64,000 bases of DNA from Hydrogenophaga sp. IBVHS2 (GCF_002127215.1 NZ_NFUT01000005.1:124001-188000); one strand, 5' to 3'. Counted from the first letter of the stretch, positions 35,236 to 44,790 are shown. Program-made: numbers and translations. Notes: a model not told the origin generated them from the sequence alone.

Positions 35236-36357
35236 ATGTTGTCCTCCCCCCCCGACCATCCGGGCGAGCTGATCGAGCGCATCCGCGCCGCCGCCGCCGA
35301 CCGCACCCCGCTGCGCCTGCAGGGCGGCGGCACCAAGGCCTTTCTGGCCGAACCCGCCCCCGGCGAGCTGCTGAGCACCACCGGCTATGCCGGCATCATC
35401 AGCCACGAGCCGTCCGAACTGGTGGTCACGGTCAAGGCCGGCACGCCGCTGGCCGAGCTGGAATCGGTGCTGGCCTCGGCCGGCCAGTCGCTGGCGTTCG
35501 AACCGCCGCACTTCGGCCCGGGCTCCACCGTGGGCGGTGCGGTGGCGGCCGGTCTGGCCGGGCCGGCACGGGCCACCGTGGGCGGCGCGCGCGACTACGT
35601 GCTGGGCGTGCGGCTCATCAACGGCAAGGGCGAGCTGCTCACCTTCGGCGGGCAGGTCATGAAGAACGTGGCCGGCTACGACGTCAGCCGTGCCCTGGCC
35701 GGCAGCCGGGGTCAGCTGGGCGTGATCGCCGAGCTCAGCCTGAAGGTGCTGCCGGTGGCCCCCGCCGAAGCCACCCTGGTCTTCCCGCTGGCCCAGCACG
35801 ATGCGCTGGAGCAGCTGCACCGCTGGGGCGGCCAGCCCCTGCCCCTGAATGCGTCCTGCTGGGTGCGCGACGACACGGCGCCCGGCGCGCCCGAGCTGCT
35901 GTTCGTGCGCCTGCGCGGTGCGGTGGCGGCGGTGGACGCGGCCATCGCCCGCATGACCCGCGAAGCCGGCGGTCAGCGCATCGACGATGCCCGGGCCCGC
36001 GCCGACTGGGCCGCCTGCCGTGAACAGACCCTGCCCTTCTTCAGTGCCCCATCGCCGGCCCACGGCCTGTGGCGCGTTTCGGTGCCGCAGACCGCGCCGG
36101 TGCTCGATCTGCCCGGGCCGGTGATGGTGGAGTGGCAGGGCGCGCAGCGCTGGTGCTGGGCGCCGGTGGAGCAGGCCCGGGCCATCCGCGCCACCGCCCG
36201 CGCGGCCGGCGGTCATGCCAGCCTGTTCCGTGCACCGGCCACCGGTGCGGCCGGCGTGCCCCGCGAGGACGCGGCCGAGCCTGCCGTGGCCGCCATCCAG
36301 GCCCGGCTGCGCGCCGAGTTCGATCCCGCCGGCCTCTTCGCGCCGGTTGCCGGCTGA
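35236..36357 (+). CDS. glcE: Glycolate oxidase subunit GlcE
   Basis: This 373-aa FAD-binding subunit of glycolate oxidase (glycolate to glyoxylate, electrons to quinone) has the PCMH/VAO FAD fold: LRLQGGGTKAF, GIISHEPSELVVTVKAGTPLAELE, the phosphate loop HFGPGSTVGGAVAAGLAGP and VMKNVAGYDVSR. ATG 35236 is chosen over an in-frame GTG at 35215; a TACGAT -10-like element ends 7 nt before it, suggesting a near-leaderless mRNA. It is followed 8 bp later by glcF. GlcD, the catalytic partner, is not in the window. Confidence 0.94.
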   Translation: MLSSPPDHPGELIERIRAAAADRTPLRLQGGGTKAFLAEPAPGELLSTTGYAGIISHEPSELVVTVKAGTPLAELESVLASAGQSLAFEPPHFGPGSTVGGAVAAGLAGPARATVGGARDYVLGVRLINGKGELLTFGGQVMKNVAGYDVSRALAGSRGQLGVIAELSLKVLPVAPAEATLVFPLAQHDALEQLHRWGGQPLPLNASCWVRDDTAPGAPELLFVRLRGAVAAVDAAIARMTREAGGQRIDDARARADWAACREQTLPFFSAPSPAHGLWRVSVPQTAPVLDLPGPVMVEWQGAQRWCWAPVEQARAIRATARAAGGHASLFRAPATGAAGVPREDAAEPAVAAIQARLRAEFDPAGLFAPVAG

Positions 36358-36365
36358 GTCCCACC

Positions 36366-37592
36366 ATGCAAACCCACCTCTCCCCCGAATTCGCCCAGCG
36401 CGCCGACGGCCAGGCCGCCGAGGCCATACTGCGCAAGTGCGTGCACTGCGGCTTCTGCACCGCCACCTGCCCCACCTACCAGCTGCTGGGCGACGAGCTG
36501 GATGGCCCGCGCGGCCGCATCTACCTGATCAAGCAGGTGCTCGAAGGCGCCCAGCCCACCCGCAAGACCCAGCAGCACCTGGACCGCTGCCTGACCTGCC
36601 GCAACTGCGAGACCACCTGCCCCAGCGGCGTGGACTACGGGCATCTGGTGGACATCGGCCGCGCCATCGTGGACGAGAAGGTCGAGCGCCCCACCGGTGA
36701 ACGGGCGGTGCGCTGGCTGCTCAAGGAAGGCCTGCCCTCGCCGCTGTTCGGCCCGGCCATGAAGCTGGGCCAGGCGGTACGCGGCCTGCTGCCCGACTCG
36801 CTCAAGGCCAAGGTGCCCGCACCCCGGCCGGCCGGCGCCTGGCCCACCGCCACCCATGCCCGCCGCGTGCTCATGCTCGGCGGCTGCGTGCAGCCTGCCA
36901 TGGCGCCCAGCATCAATGCCGCCACCGCCCGCGTGCTGGACGCTGCCGGCATCCAGACCGTGGTCGCGCCCGAGGCCGGCTGCTGCGGCGCGGTGAAGTT
37001 CCACCTCAACGACCAGGACGGCGCGCGCGCCCAGATGCGCGCCAACATCGACGCCTGGTGGCCGCACATCGAACAGGGTGTGGAAGCCATCGTCATGAAC
37101 GCCTCGGGCTGCGGGGTGACGGTCAAGGACTACGGCCACATCCTGCACGACGACCCGGCCTACGCTGCCAGGGCGGCCCGCATCAGCGAACTCACCCGCG
37201 ACCTGTCCGAGCTGCTGCCCACCCTGTTGCCGGCGCTGCGCGAGCGCGTCAAGCGTCCCGCCGCCGACCGCGTGATCGGCTTCCACCCGCCCTGCACCCT
37301 GCAGCACGGTCAGAAGCTCAAGGGCGGGGTGGAGCAGCACCTGGGCGAACTCGGCTTCACCGTGGCCCTGGCCCGCAACGAGGCCCACCTGTGCTGCGGC
37401 TCGGCCGGCACCTATTCGGTGCTCAACCCCGAGATCGCCTACACCCTGCGCGACCGCAAGCTCGGCCACCTCAATGACCTGAAGCCGGCGGTGATCGCCA
37501 GCGCCAACATCGGCTGCATCACCCACCTGCAGAGCGGCACCGAAACGCCAGTGCGGCACTGGGTCGAACTGCTCGACGAAGCCCTCACCTGA
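36366..37592 (+). CDS. glcF: Glycolate oxidase iron-sulfur subunit GlcF
   Basis: This 408-aa electron-transfer subunit has two 4Fe-4S motifs near the N-terminus (KCVHCGFCTATCP and RCLTCRNCETTCP). Two CCG domains follow (EAGCCGAVKFH and HLCCGSAGTYS), typical of GlcF/HdrB-like subunits that pass electrons to quinone. Its position directly after glcE confirms the assignment. Confidence 0.96.
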   Translation: MQTHLSPEFAQRADGQAAEAILRKCVHCGFCTATCPTYQLLGDELDGPRGRIYLIKQVLEGAQPTRKTQQHLDRCLTCRNCETTCPSGVDYGHLVDIGRAIVDEKVERPTGERAVRWLLKEGLPSPLFGPAMKLGQAVRGLLPDSLKAKVPAPRPAGAWPTATHARRVLMLGGCVQPAMAPSINAATARVLDAAGIQTVVAPEAGCCGAVKFHLNDQDGARAQMRANIDAWWPHIEQGVEAIVMNASGCGVTVKDYGHILHDDPAYAARAARISELTRDLSELLPTLLPALRERVKRPAADRVIGFHPPCTLQHGQKLKGGVEQHLGELGFTVALARNEAHLCCGSAGTYSVLNPEIAYTLRDRKLGHLNDLKPAVIASANIGCITHLQSGTETPVRHWVELLDEALT

Positions 37593-37604
37593 CCGGCCCG
37601 CGCC

Positions 37605-37955
37605 ATGATCCCCGCCCTGGCCACCCTGCTCGTGTTCCAGCTCATGGGCGAGGTGGTGGTCATGTCGCTGGGGCTGCCGGTGCCCGGCCCGGTGGTGGGC
37701 CTGGCGCTGCTGCTGACCCTGCTGGTGCTGCGCCCGGCCACGCTTGCCGGCATCAAGCCCACGGTGCAGGGGCTGCTGCAGCACCTGTCGCTGCTGTTCG
37801 TGCCGGCCGCCGTGGGCGTGATGCAGCACCTGCAGCGCCTGGGTGACGAGGCTCTGGCCATCGGCGTGGCGCTGGTGGTGAGCACCCTGGTGTGCATGGC
37901 GGTGTCGGCCTGGACCATGGTCTGGCTGATGAAGCGCATGGACCGTCAGCCATGA
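37605..37955 (+). CDS. lrgA: LrgA/CidA-family holin-like membrane protein
   Basis: This 116-aa protein has four transmembrane helices and the family signature VFQLMGEVVVMSLGLPVPGPVVGLALLL. Its stop overlaps the lrgB start (ATGA). LrgAB/CidAB pairs affect murein hydrolase activity or export of small acids such as glycolate (compare the PlgG family in chloroplasts and bacterial glycolate permeation). Adjacent glcEF makes a glycolate link attractive, but that is inference. Confidence 0.9.
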   Translation: MIPALATLLVFQLMGEVVVMSLGLPVPGPVVGLALLLTLLVLRPATLAGIKPTVQGLLQHLSLLFVPAAVGVMQHLQRLGDEALAIGVALVVSTLVCMAVSAWTMVWLMKRMDRQP

Positions 37956-38704
37956 ATCCGCTGCCCGCGCTGGCCCTCCCCGGCGGCCTGGCCGATGTCT
38001 GGGTCTACCTCTCCACCACGCCGCTGCTGGGTCTGGCGCTGACCCTGCTGGTCTACCACGGGGCTTATCTGGTCTACCAGCGTGTCGGCTTCAACCCGCT
38101 GGCCAACCCGGTGGCCATCGCGGTGCTGGTGCTGGCCACGCTGCTGTGGGTCACCGGCACGCCGTATGCCACCTATTTCGAGGGTGCGCAGTTCGTGCAC
38201 TTCCTGCTCGGGCCGGCCACGGTGGCGCTGGCCGTGCCGCTGTTCGAACAGCTGCCGCGCCTGCGCCGGCTGTGGCTCCCGCTGCTGGGCGCGCTGGTGG
38301 CCGGCTCGGTGGCCGCAGCGGTGAGCGCGGTGCTGGTGGGCTGGGCGCTGGGCGCCTCACGCGCCACGCTGGCCTCGCTGGCGCCCAAGTCGGTCACCTC
38401 GCCAGTGGCCATGGGCATTGCCGAGAAGATCGGCGGCATCCCGTCGCTGACCGCCGTGCTGGTGGCCGCCACCGGCATCATCGGCGCGGCCAGCGCGCGC
38501 AGCCTGTTCAATGCCATGCGCATCAGCGACCCCACGGTGCGCGGCTTTGCCCTGGGCACGGCGGCGCACGGCATCGGCACCGCGCGGGCGTTCCAGGTGA
38601 GCGACGAGATGGGCGCCTTTGCCGGCCTGGCCATGGGCCTGAGCGCCCTCTTCAGCGCGGTGGCCCTGCCGCTGCTGGGCGGGCTGCTGCTGCGCTGGCT
38701 CTGA
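37952..38704 (+). CDS. lrgB: LrgB-family membrane protein
   Basis: This 250-aa inner-membrane protein has about seven to eight helices. The family signature LAPKSVTSPVAMGIAEKIGGIPSLTAVLVAATGIIGA is intact, followed by GFALGTAAHGIGTARAFQ. It overlaps lrgA by 4 bp and probably forms the paired transporter or regulator with it. The LrgAB order matches the plant plastidial PLGG1 fusion, which carries glycolate and glycerate. Confidence 0.93.
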   Translation: MNPLPALALPGGLADVWVYLSTTPLLGLALTLLVYHGAYLVYQRVGFNPLANPVAIAVLVLATLLWVTGTPYATYFEGAQFVHFLLGPATVALAVPLFEQLPRLRRLWLPLLGALVAGSVAAAVSAVLVGWALGASRATLASLAPKSVTSPVAMGIAEKIGGIPSLTAVLVAATGIIGAASARSLFNAMRISDPTVRGFALGTAAHGIGTARAFQVSDEMGAFAGLAMGLSALFSAVALPLLGGLLLRWL

Positions 38705-38725
38705 CGCAGCGGCCAGTGCGGGCCG

Positions 38726-39211
38726 TCAGGCGGCCAGCGCGGCCTCGATGTCGGCCGCCAGTTTGGCCGGTGCGTCCTGAGGGGCGTAGCGGCGGATCAC
38801 CTGGCCGTCGCGGCCGACCAGGAACTTGGTGAAGTTCCACTTGATGGCCTTGCTGCCCAGCAGGCCGGGCGCCTCGGCGGTGAGCCAGCGGTAGAGCGGG
38901 TGGGCGTCGGGGCCGTTGACGTCGATCTTGGCCATCATGGGAAAGCTCACGCCGAAGTTGCGCTGGCAGAAGGTGGCGATCTCCTCGTTGCTGCCGGGGT
39001 CCTGGCTGCCGAACTGGTTGCACGGGAAACCCAGCACCACCAGGCCGCGCCCGCCGTAGGTCCGGTGCAGTTCCTCCAGCCCCCCGAACTGCGGCGTGAA
39101 GCCGCAGGCACTCGCGGTGTTGACGATCAGCAGCGGCTGGCCCTTGAACTCGCTCAGCGAGACGGTGCGGCCGTCGATGGTGGTGGCTTCAAAGTCGTGG
39201 ATGGCGGGCAT
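38726..39211 (-). CDS. Glutathione peroxidase (Cys type, BtuE-like)
   Basis: This 161-aa thioredoxin-fold peroxidase has the catalytic Cys in NTASACGFTPQ (Cys instead of Sec), Gln in LGFPCNQFG and Trp/Asn in KWNFTKFLV. The resolving Cys may be the one in FPCNQF or NEEIATFCQ. It reduces hydroperoxides with thioredoxin or glutathione in the cytoplasm. ATG 39211 (MPAIHDFEATTIDG) has GGAG upstream; the longer frame adds a non-family stretch. Confidence 0.93.
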   Translation of the reverse strand: MPAIHDFEATTIDGRTVSLSEFKGQPLLIVNTASACGFTPQFGGLEELHRTYGGRGLVVLGFPCNQFGSQDPGSNEEIATFCQRNFGVSFPMMAKIDVNGPDAHPLYRWLTAEAPGLLGSKAIKWNFTKFLVGRDGQVIRRYAPQDAPAKLAADIEAALAA

Positions 39212-39354
39212 GTCGGTGCTCCTGGGGGTGTGGCGTGCGCGCGCCGGGATGGCACGCAAAAGTCACACGATCGTAGTAGCCGGCGGTCCGGCACGGCATA
39301 CTCCCCGGAGATTGTTTGGTGACCCGCAGGGTCGCCCACACCAGGAGACATTCC

Positions 39355-40224
39355 GTGCCGCTTCAGTACACCGTGGCGCTGGTGGGCTTCCCGCCGGCCG
39401 AGGTGACCACGCTGTCGACGTTCTTCCGCATGGCCGCCCGCCGTCCGCCTGCCTATGTGGTGCAGGACGAGCCGCGCACCGCCGATCTGCTGCTGGTCAA
39501 TGCCGATCACCCGCGCGCCATCGGCGCGGTGCGGCGGGCAGCCCTGCCGGCCAAGGTGATGCTGATCGGCCATGCCGATGGCGGCACCGGCTGGCCGATG
39601 CAGTCGCGACCGGTCCGCCTGGTGCCGCTGCTGGGCGCGATGGACGCCGTGATGGCGCCGCCGGCACCCCCGCCGCCACCGGAACCCGACACCCAGCCCC
39701 CGCGCGAGTTCGCCAGCACCGACGTGATGTCGCCGCGGGAGTTCGTCAATACCGACGTCATGCCGCCCCAGGTGCTGCAGTCGCGGTTCAATGCCCAGAG
39801 CCAGGTCATGCCCGAGGTGCCCCGGGGCGAGGCGCTGCTGGTGGCGCAGAGCCTGGTGGAGGGCCGCATCCTGCTCAAGCGCTTCCGGCAGTACGGGCTG
39901 GACATGGACTGGTGCCGCGAGCCCCAGCAGGCGCAGGCCATGATGGCGGCCCATCCCTACCGCCTGGTGGTCATCGACCGCGTGCTGGGAGAGCCCGACG
40001 GTCTGGCCCTGTGCCGCATGGCCAAGCAGCGCAAGCCGCAGGCGCCGGTGGTGGTCATGTTCGCCACCACCGTGGGCAGCATGGAGCGCATGAAGGCCGG
40101 GCTGGCCGGTGCCGATGCCTACCTGTCGCGCTCGGTGTCGGAGGGCGAACTGCAACGCCTGCTGATGCGGCATGACCTGGCCGAGGAGGGCGGCTTCCAG
40201 GCCACCAATTTCGGCGAGTTCTGA
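39355..40224 (+). CDS. Two-receiver response-regulator-like protein
   Basis: This 289-aa protein starts at GTG 39355, 8 nt after AGGAG. The C-terminal part (about 155-285) is a CheY-like receiver: LLVAQSLVEGRILLKRF, phospho-Asp candidate in LVVIDRVLGEPDG, and [27 protein letters not shown], where the usual Lys is replaced. The N-terminal 90 residues follow a receiver-like alternation but lack the phospho-Asp motif (a pseudo-receiver). The linker is Pro-rich and holds two imperfect copies of PREF(A/V)(S/N)TDVM. No output domain is visible. Confidence 0.75.
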   Translation: MPLQYTVALVGFPPAEVTTLSTFFRMAARRPPAYVVQDEPRTADLLLVNADHPRAIGAVRRAALPAKVMLIGHADGGTGWPMQSRPVRLVPLLGAMDAVMAPPAPPPPPEPDTQPPREFASTDVMSPREFVNTDVMPPQVLQSRFNAQSQVMPEVPRGEALLVAQSLVEGRILLKRFRQYGLDMDWCREPQQAQAMMAAHPYRLVVIDRVLGEPDGLALCRMAKQRKPQAPVVVMFATTVGSMERMKAGLAGADAYLSRSVSEGELQRLLMRHDLAEEGGFQATNFGEF

Positions 40225-40261
40225 GTCGCGGTCGCTGTGGGGCCCGGGTGCCTGCGCCGGC

Positions 40262-41545
40262 TCAACCGTGCAGGTCGTCCCGCCGGGCGATTTCCAGCAG
40301 CCGCTCCAGCTCCACCGCGTGGTGCTTCTGGTTGTGCTGGTGCCACCTGGCGATCAGCCACATGGTGGCGGCCACCAGCACGCCGAAGGCGGTGATGGCG
40401 GCAAACGCCGACAGGCCCATGCCGGTGGACAGGGCATACAGCCCGCCCAGCCCCAGGATGCAGGCCTGTTCATTGAAGTTCTGCACCGCGATCGAGCGGC
40501 CCGCGCCCATCAGGTTGTGGCCCCGGTGCTGCAGCAGCGCATTCATGGGCACCACCAGGAACCCGCCCAGCCCGCCCAGCAGCACCAGGAAAGGCGCTGC
40601 CACCCAGACGTTGTCGATGAAGTTCATCAGGATCACCAGCAGCCCCATGCCGATGCCCAGCGGCATGACCAGGGTGGCCTGATCCAGCCGCATCCTGAGC
40701 GAGGCGATCACCGCGCCCACGGCGGTGCCGATGGCCACCACGCCCACCAGGCTCGACGCCTGCGTGGTGCCGTAGCCCAGTGCGGCCGCGGCCCAGGCCA
40801 GCACGATGTAGCGCAGGTTGCCGCTCACGCCCCAGAACAGGGTGGTGGTGGCCAGCGAGATCTGACCCAGCCGGTCGCGCCACAGCCGCATGTTGCAGCG
40901 CCAGAAGTCCGGCAGCAGGGCCATCGGGTTGCGCGGCATGGGCCGGGGGGTGACGCCGGTCAGGGGAATGCGCAGGTTGAAGCCGGCGGCGGCGGCATAG
41001 ACGAACACCAGGGTGGCGATCGCCGCCTCGGCCGGGAGGTCGATGTGCGTGTCGAAGCCGGGCAGGTCGATCGACAGCAGCAGGGCCGACAGCATGGGGC
41101 CGACCAGCTGGCCGCCCAGCAGCACGCCCAGGATGATGGAGGCGATCGTCAGGCCCTCGATCCAGCCGTTGGCCTTGACCAGCTGCGAGGGCGGCAGCAA
41201 CTCGGTGAGGATGCCGTACTTGGCCGGCGAGTAGGCCGCCGCACCCAGACCCACCACGGTGTAGGCCAGCAGCGGATGGGTGCCGAAGAGCATCAGCAGG
41301 CAGCCCACGATCTTGATCGCGTTGCTGATGAACATCACCTGGCCCTTGGGCCGGGCATCGGCGAAAGCGCCCACGAAGGGCGCCAGCACCACATAAAAGA
41401 AGGCGAACAAGGGCACCAGGGCGGCGCTCTGCCATTCGGGAGCCTGTCGGGACCGCAGCAGCTCGATGGCGGCGACGAACAGCGCGTTGTCAGCCAGGGA
41501 GCTGAAAAACTGCGCCGTCATGATGGTGTAGAAGCCGCGCTTCAT
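40262..41545 (-). CDS. lplT: Lysophospholipid transporter LplT
   Basis: This 427-aa major-facilitator protein flips lysophospholipids across the inner membrane for re-acylation. Family signs: N-terminal [44 protein letters not shown] (MFS loop 2-3) and [26 protein letters not shown]. About twelve helices. The acyltransferase partner (aas) is not fused or adjacent. It is divergent from alr, 157 bp apart. Confidence 0.95.
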   Translation of the reverse strand: MKRGFYTIMTAQFFSSLADNALFVAAIELLRSRQAPEWQSAALVPLFAFFYVVLAPFVGAFADARPKGQVMFISNAIKIVGCLLMLFGTHPLLAYTVVGLGAAAYSPAKYGILTELLPPSQLVKANGWIEGLTIASIILGVLLGGQLVGPMLSALLLSIDLPGFDTHIDLPAEAAIATLVFVYAAAAGFNLRIPLTGVTPRPMPRNPMALLPDFWRCNMRLWRDRLGQISLATTTLFWGVSGNLRYIVLAWAAAALGYGTTQASSLVGVVAIGTAVGAVIASLRMRLDQATLVMPLGIGMGLLVILMNFIDNVWVAAPFLVLLGGLGGFLVVPMNALLQHRGHNLMGAGRSIAVQNFNEQACILGLGGLYALSTGMGLSAFAAITAFGVLVAATMWLIARWHQHNQKHHAVELERLLEIARRDDLHG

Positions 41546-41636
41546 GGCGATGATTTGGGTTGTCAGGTCCGCGGCTGGGGACGGCGCCCACCGGTCTGGG
41601 CCGGCGTTTTATGCCACAGTGTGGCGAGCAAACCGA

Positions 41637-41665
41637 TTGTCTCCGGATGTATCCGGGGGTTATAG
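41637..41665 (+). promoter_or_regulatory. alr promoter with operator-like palindrome in spacer
   Basis: TTGTCT (41637-41642) and TTATAG (41660-41665) are 17 bp apart, a plausible sigma-70 promoter. The spacer contains CCGGAT-GT-ATCCGG (41643-41656), a perfect inverted repeat filling most of the -35/-10 interval. Start expected near 41672. Confidence 0.55.
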
Positions 41666-41702
41666 CACGGCCATCCTGCATGGCTTTCTGCGCCGCCGAC
41701 CC

Positions 41703-42824
41703 ATGCCCCGTCCCATCTCCGCCACCATCCACACCGCCGCCCTGCGGCACAACCTGCAACGCGCCCGCCAGTGCGCCCCCGACGCCCGGCTCTGGGCGGT
41801 GGTCAAGGCCAACGCCTACGGCCACGGCATCGACAACGCCTTCGAGGCGCTGCGCGGCGCCGACGGATTCGCCCTGCTCGACCTGCAAGAGGCCGAGCGC
41901 ATCCGGGCGCTGGGCTGGCGCGGCCCCGTGCTGCTGCTCGAAGGGGTGTTCGAGCCGCGCGACCTCGAGCTCTGCTCGCGCCTGGGCCTGTGGCACGCGG
42001 TGCACTGCACCGAGCAGATCGACTGGCTGGCCGCGCACAAGACACAGGCACCCCACCGGGTGTTCCTCAAGCTCAACTCCGGCATGAACCGCCTGGGCTT
42101 CACGCCCGAGGCCTTCCGCAGCGCCTGGACGCGGCTGAACGCACTGCCACAGGTGGACGAGATCTCGCTCATGACCCACTTCAGCGATGCCGACGGCCCG
42201 CGCGGCATCGACCACCAGGTGGCGCTGTTCGAACAGGTCACGGCCGACCTGCCCGGCGAGCGCACCCTGTGCAACAGCGCGGCCATCCTGCGCCACGCCA
42301 GCCGCCCGCTGCGCGGTGAAGGCGTGCAGACCCTGGCGGCCGACTGGGTGCGCGAGGGCATCTCGCTCTATGGCGGCGCGCCCGACCATCCCGAACACAC
42401 GGCGGCCCACTGGGACCTGCAGCCGGCCATGACCCTGGCCACGCGCGTCATCGGCGTGCAGCGCCTGCAGCCGGGCGACACCGTGGGTTACGGCTCCACC
42501 TTCACCGCCGACCGGCCCATGCGCATCGGCGTGGTGGCCTGCGGCTATGCCGACGGCTACCCGCGCCACGCGCCCACCGGCACGCCGGTGCTGATCGACG
42601 GGCAGCGCAGCCGCATCGTGGGCCGGGTCAGCATGGACATGATCACGGTGGACCTGACGGGTCTGGAGGCCGCCGGCATCGGCAGCGAGGCGGTGATGTG
42701 GGGCCGCAGCAGTGTGCAGCCGCAGGCCGTGCTCACCGCCGACGAGGTGGCGGCGAGCGCCGGCACCATCTCCTACGAACTCACCTGCGGCGTGGCGCGC
42801 CGCGTGCCCTTCGTGGTGGACTGA
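41703..42824 (+). CDS. alr: Alanine racemase
   Basis: This 373-aa PLP enzyme interconverts L- and D-alanine for peptidoglycan. The PLP Lys is in [10 protein letters not shown] near residue 36. The TIM barrel includes [11 protein letters not shown]; the C-terminal domain supplies the second catalytic base Tyr (GYGSTF) and the [10 protein letters not shown] segment. ATG 41703 ([10 protein letters not shown]) matches the family. Biosynthetic (Alr) versus catabolic (DadX) cannot be told apart; no dadA lies nearby. Confidence 0.96.
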   Translation: MPRPISATIHTAALRHNLQRARQCAPDARLWAVVKANAYGHGIDNAFEALRGADGFALLDLQEAERIRALGWRGPVLLLEGVFEPRDLELCSRLGLWHAVHCTEQIDWLAAHKTQAPHRVFLKLNSGMNRLGFTPEAFRSAWTRLNALPQVDEISLMTHFSDADGPRGIDHQVALFEQVTADLPGERTLCNSAAILRHASRPLRGEGVQTLAADWVREGISLYGGAPDHPEHTAAHWDLQPAMTLATRVIGVQRLQPGDTVGYGSTFTADRPMRIGVVACGYADGYPRHAPTGTPVLIDGQRSRIVGRVSMDMITVDLTGLEAAGIGSEAVMWGRSSVQPQAVLTADEVAASAGTISYELTCGVARRVPFVVD

Positions 42825-42836
42825 CCGGCCCCGGGC

Positions 42837-44399
42837 TCAGCGCCCGGTGGTCCGCCCCGGCGCGCAGTCGGCAAAGCCGTAGCGTTCGCAGAACGGGTTG
42901 CCCCGCACCGGCAGCCAGGCCGGGATGTCGTGGAACTCCCGGGCCACCCGGGCCAGCACCTGGTCGCGGAACGGCTGGAAGCGGAAGCCCTGGCCGTCGA
43001 CCACCCAGAAGTCCACGCCCCGCACCGTCAGGCGCTGCACACGGATCTGCTCGAAATAGGGTTCGAAGTCGGCCCGCACCGGCTCGTCGTACAGGAACAC
43101 GCGGATGGGCCGGCCGTCGTAGGTGCGGAAGTCGATGATCTGGTCGTCCTGCCGCGCGTGGTGGCGGCCCGGGCCGAACACCGGCACGTACTGGCGGTGG
43201 TGGTAGGCCAGCATGGCCGCCGGGTTGTAGGTGCGGGCCATCAGGGTGGCGCCGGCCGGCAGGTCCGATTGCAGCGCGGCCACGATGGCCGGGGTCTCGC
43301 GCAGGAACACCGCGCGGTCGTACAGCCGATCCAGCGGCGCATGGGTCCACCAGGCCAGCGGTGCCCAGGCGATCAGGCCCACGGCCAGCAGGTGCGGCAC
43401 CGACAGGGCCAGCGTGGCGCGCCACGAAGTCTTGAGCGCCGGGGCTGACAGCCGCAGGCCGGCCCACACCACGAACACCGGCACGAAGCCGAGCACCCAG
43501 TGCAGGCCCACGGTGCGGCGCAGGCTGACCAGCAGGAACAGCGCCAGCGGGAACATCCACAGCACCGCCGCCACCTTCAGCACCCGGGGCGACACGCCCT
43601 CGGCGCCGCGCGCCCGCGCGCCCTGCCACAGCAGCCAGGGGGTGAGCAGGTAGGCCGCCATGCCCAGGTAGGTGGCCACGGTGCGCCACGACCCGTTCGA
43701 GCCTTCGTTGCGGTTGAAGACGTTGAACATCACGTTGCTCCAGCCGTGCGTGGCATTGAAGCCGATGTTCAGCGCGATGCCGGGCAGCGCACCGGCGAAC
43801 ACCACGAAGGGCGCCCAGGCCCGCTCGCGCCGCCAGCCCCAGGCATGGGCCGCGTAGGCAAAGCCCAGCAGCGCGGCGAAGTACTTGGACAGGAAGGCCA
43901 GGCCCAGCAGCACGCCGCACAGCAGGTACCAGCGGGTCGAACCGGTGGTCGCGGCGTCGGCCCGGAAGTAGGCCCACACCGACAGCGCCATGAACAGGAT
44001 CAGGGGGGTGTCGGTGGTGACCAGCACGAACATCCAGCTCCAGGGCAGGGCCAGGTACACCGCGCCGGCCAGCCAGGCACTGCTCTCGCGCGCGGCCGGC
44101 AGGTGGCGGCGCAGCACATCGACGATGCCCAGGCCGATCAGGCTGGTCACCAGCAGGGTGACGCTGCGCAGCACCAGGGGCGCATCGCCCGCCAGCCGCA
44201 GCAGCGCGATCAGCCAGCCCACCATGGGCGGGTGGTCGGAGTAACCCCAGGCCGGGAACACGCCCCACTGGTAGAAGAAGGCCTCGTCCCCGGTCATGGG
44301 GAAGGTGGCGGCCAGCAGCAGCTTGAGCAGCAGCGTGCCGATGAAGGTGAGCGCGAACAGCCGGCGGGCGGCGGGGAGCAAGGTGTCGTTCAGGGGCAT
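42837..44399 (-). CDS. GT-C membrane glycosyltransferase (ArnT-like, GT83/PMT type)
   Basis: This 520-aa protein starts at ATG 44399 (MPLNDTLLPAARRL), 13 bp after the small-transporter stop. The first periplasmic loop has the catalytic acid in TGDEAFFYQWG, followed by YSDHPPMVGW. About twelve helices precede a C-terminal soluble domain of about 140 residues. The family moves a sugar from a polyprenyl-phosphate carrier to a lipid A, glycan or protein acceptor at the periplasmic face. Donor and acceptor are unknown; the upstream UbiA gene suggests a polyprenyl-phosphoryl pentose. Confidence 0.88.
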   Translation of the reverse strand: MPLNDTLLPAARRLFALTFIGTLLLKLLLAATFPMTGDEAFFYQWGVFPAWGYSDHPPMVGWLIALLRLAGDAPLVLRSVTLLVTSLIGLGIVDVLRRHLPAARESSAWLAGAVYLALPWSWMFVLVTTDTPLILFMALSVWAYFRADAATTGSTRWYLLCGVLLGLAFLSKYFAALLGFAYAAHAWGWRRERAWAPFVVFAGALPGIALNIGFNATHGWSNVMFNVFNRNEGSNGSWRTVATYLGMAAYLLTPWLLWQGARARGAEGVSPRVLKVAAVLWMFPLALFLLVSLRRTVGLHWVLGFVPVFVVWAGLRLSAPALKTSWRATLALSVPHLLAVGLIAWAPLAWWTHAPLDRLYDRAVFLRETPAIVAALQSDLPAGATLMARTYNPAAMLAYHHRQYVPVFGPGRHHARQDDQIIDFRTYDGRPIRVFLYDEPVRADFEPYFEQIRVQRLTVRGVDFWVVDGQGFRFQPFRDQVLARVAREFHDIPAWLPVRGNPFCERYGFADCAPGRTTGR

Positions 44400-44412
44400 C
44401 GACCGAAGTCCT

Positions 44413-44772
44413 TCAGGCATCGAGTGCGAGCAGCCACACGCCGGCCACGATCAGCCCGCAGCCGGCCAGACGGGTCCAGGAAAACGGCTCGCCCAGCCAG
44501 GTGATGCCCAGCACCAAGGTCACCACGAAGCCCAGGCTCACCAGCGGGTAGGCCAGGCCCACGTCCAGCCGCGACAGCACCCACAGCCACAGCACCGCAC
44601 TGGCCCCGTACAGGCCCAGGCCCAGCCAGACCAGCGGGCTGGACAGCGCATGCAGGTAGGTGCCGGCCACATCCGACCCGGCACCGGCGGCCATGCCGCG
44701 CTTCATCACCAGCTGTGCAGCAGAAGACAGCAGCACGCAGAACACGGCCAGGGCCAGGGGGAGGGTCTTCAT
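44413..44772 (-). CDS. Small EamA/SMR-like membrane protein (ArnE/ArnF-like)
   Basis: This 119-aa protein has four helices and the half-size EamA layout: LPLALAVFCVLLSSAAQLVMKRGM, LWVLSRLDVGLAYPLVSLGFVVTLVLGITWLGEPFSWTRLAGCGLIVAGVWLLA. Single half-units such as ArnE/ArnF are proposed flippases of undecaprenyl-phosphate-sugars. It lies between the HAD-UbiA fusion and the GT-C transferase, so a flippase role is likely by context. Confidence 0.82.
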   Translation of the reverse strand: MKTLPLALAVFCVLLSSAAQLVMKRGMAAGAGSDVAGTYLHALSSPLVWLGLGLYGASAVLWLWVLSRLDVGLAYPLVSLGFVVTLVLGITWLGEPFSWTRLAGCGLIVAGVWLLALDA

Positions 44773-44790
44773 GGACGGCTCGGGTGGATG

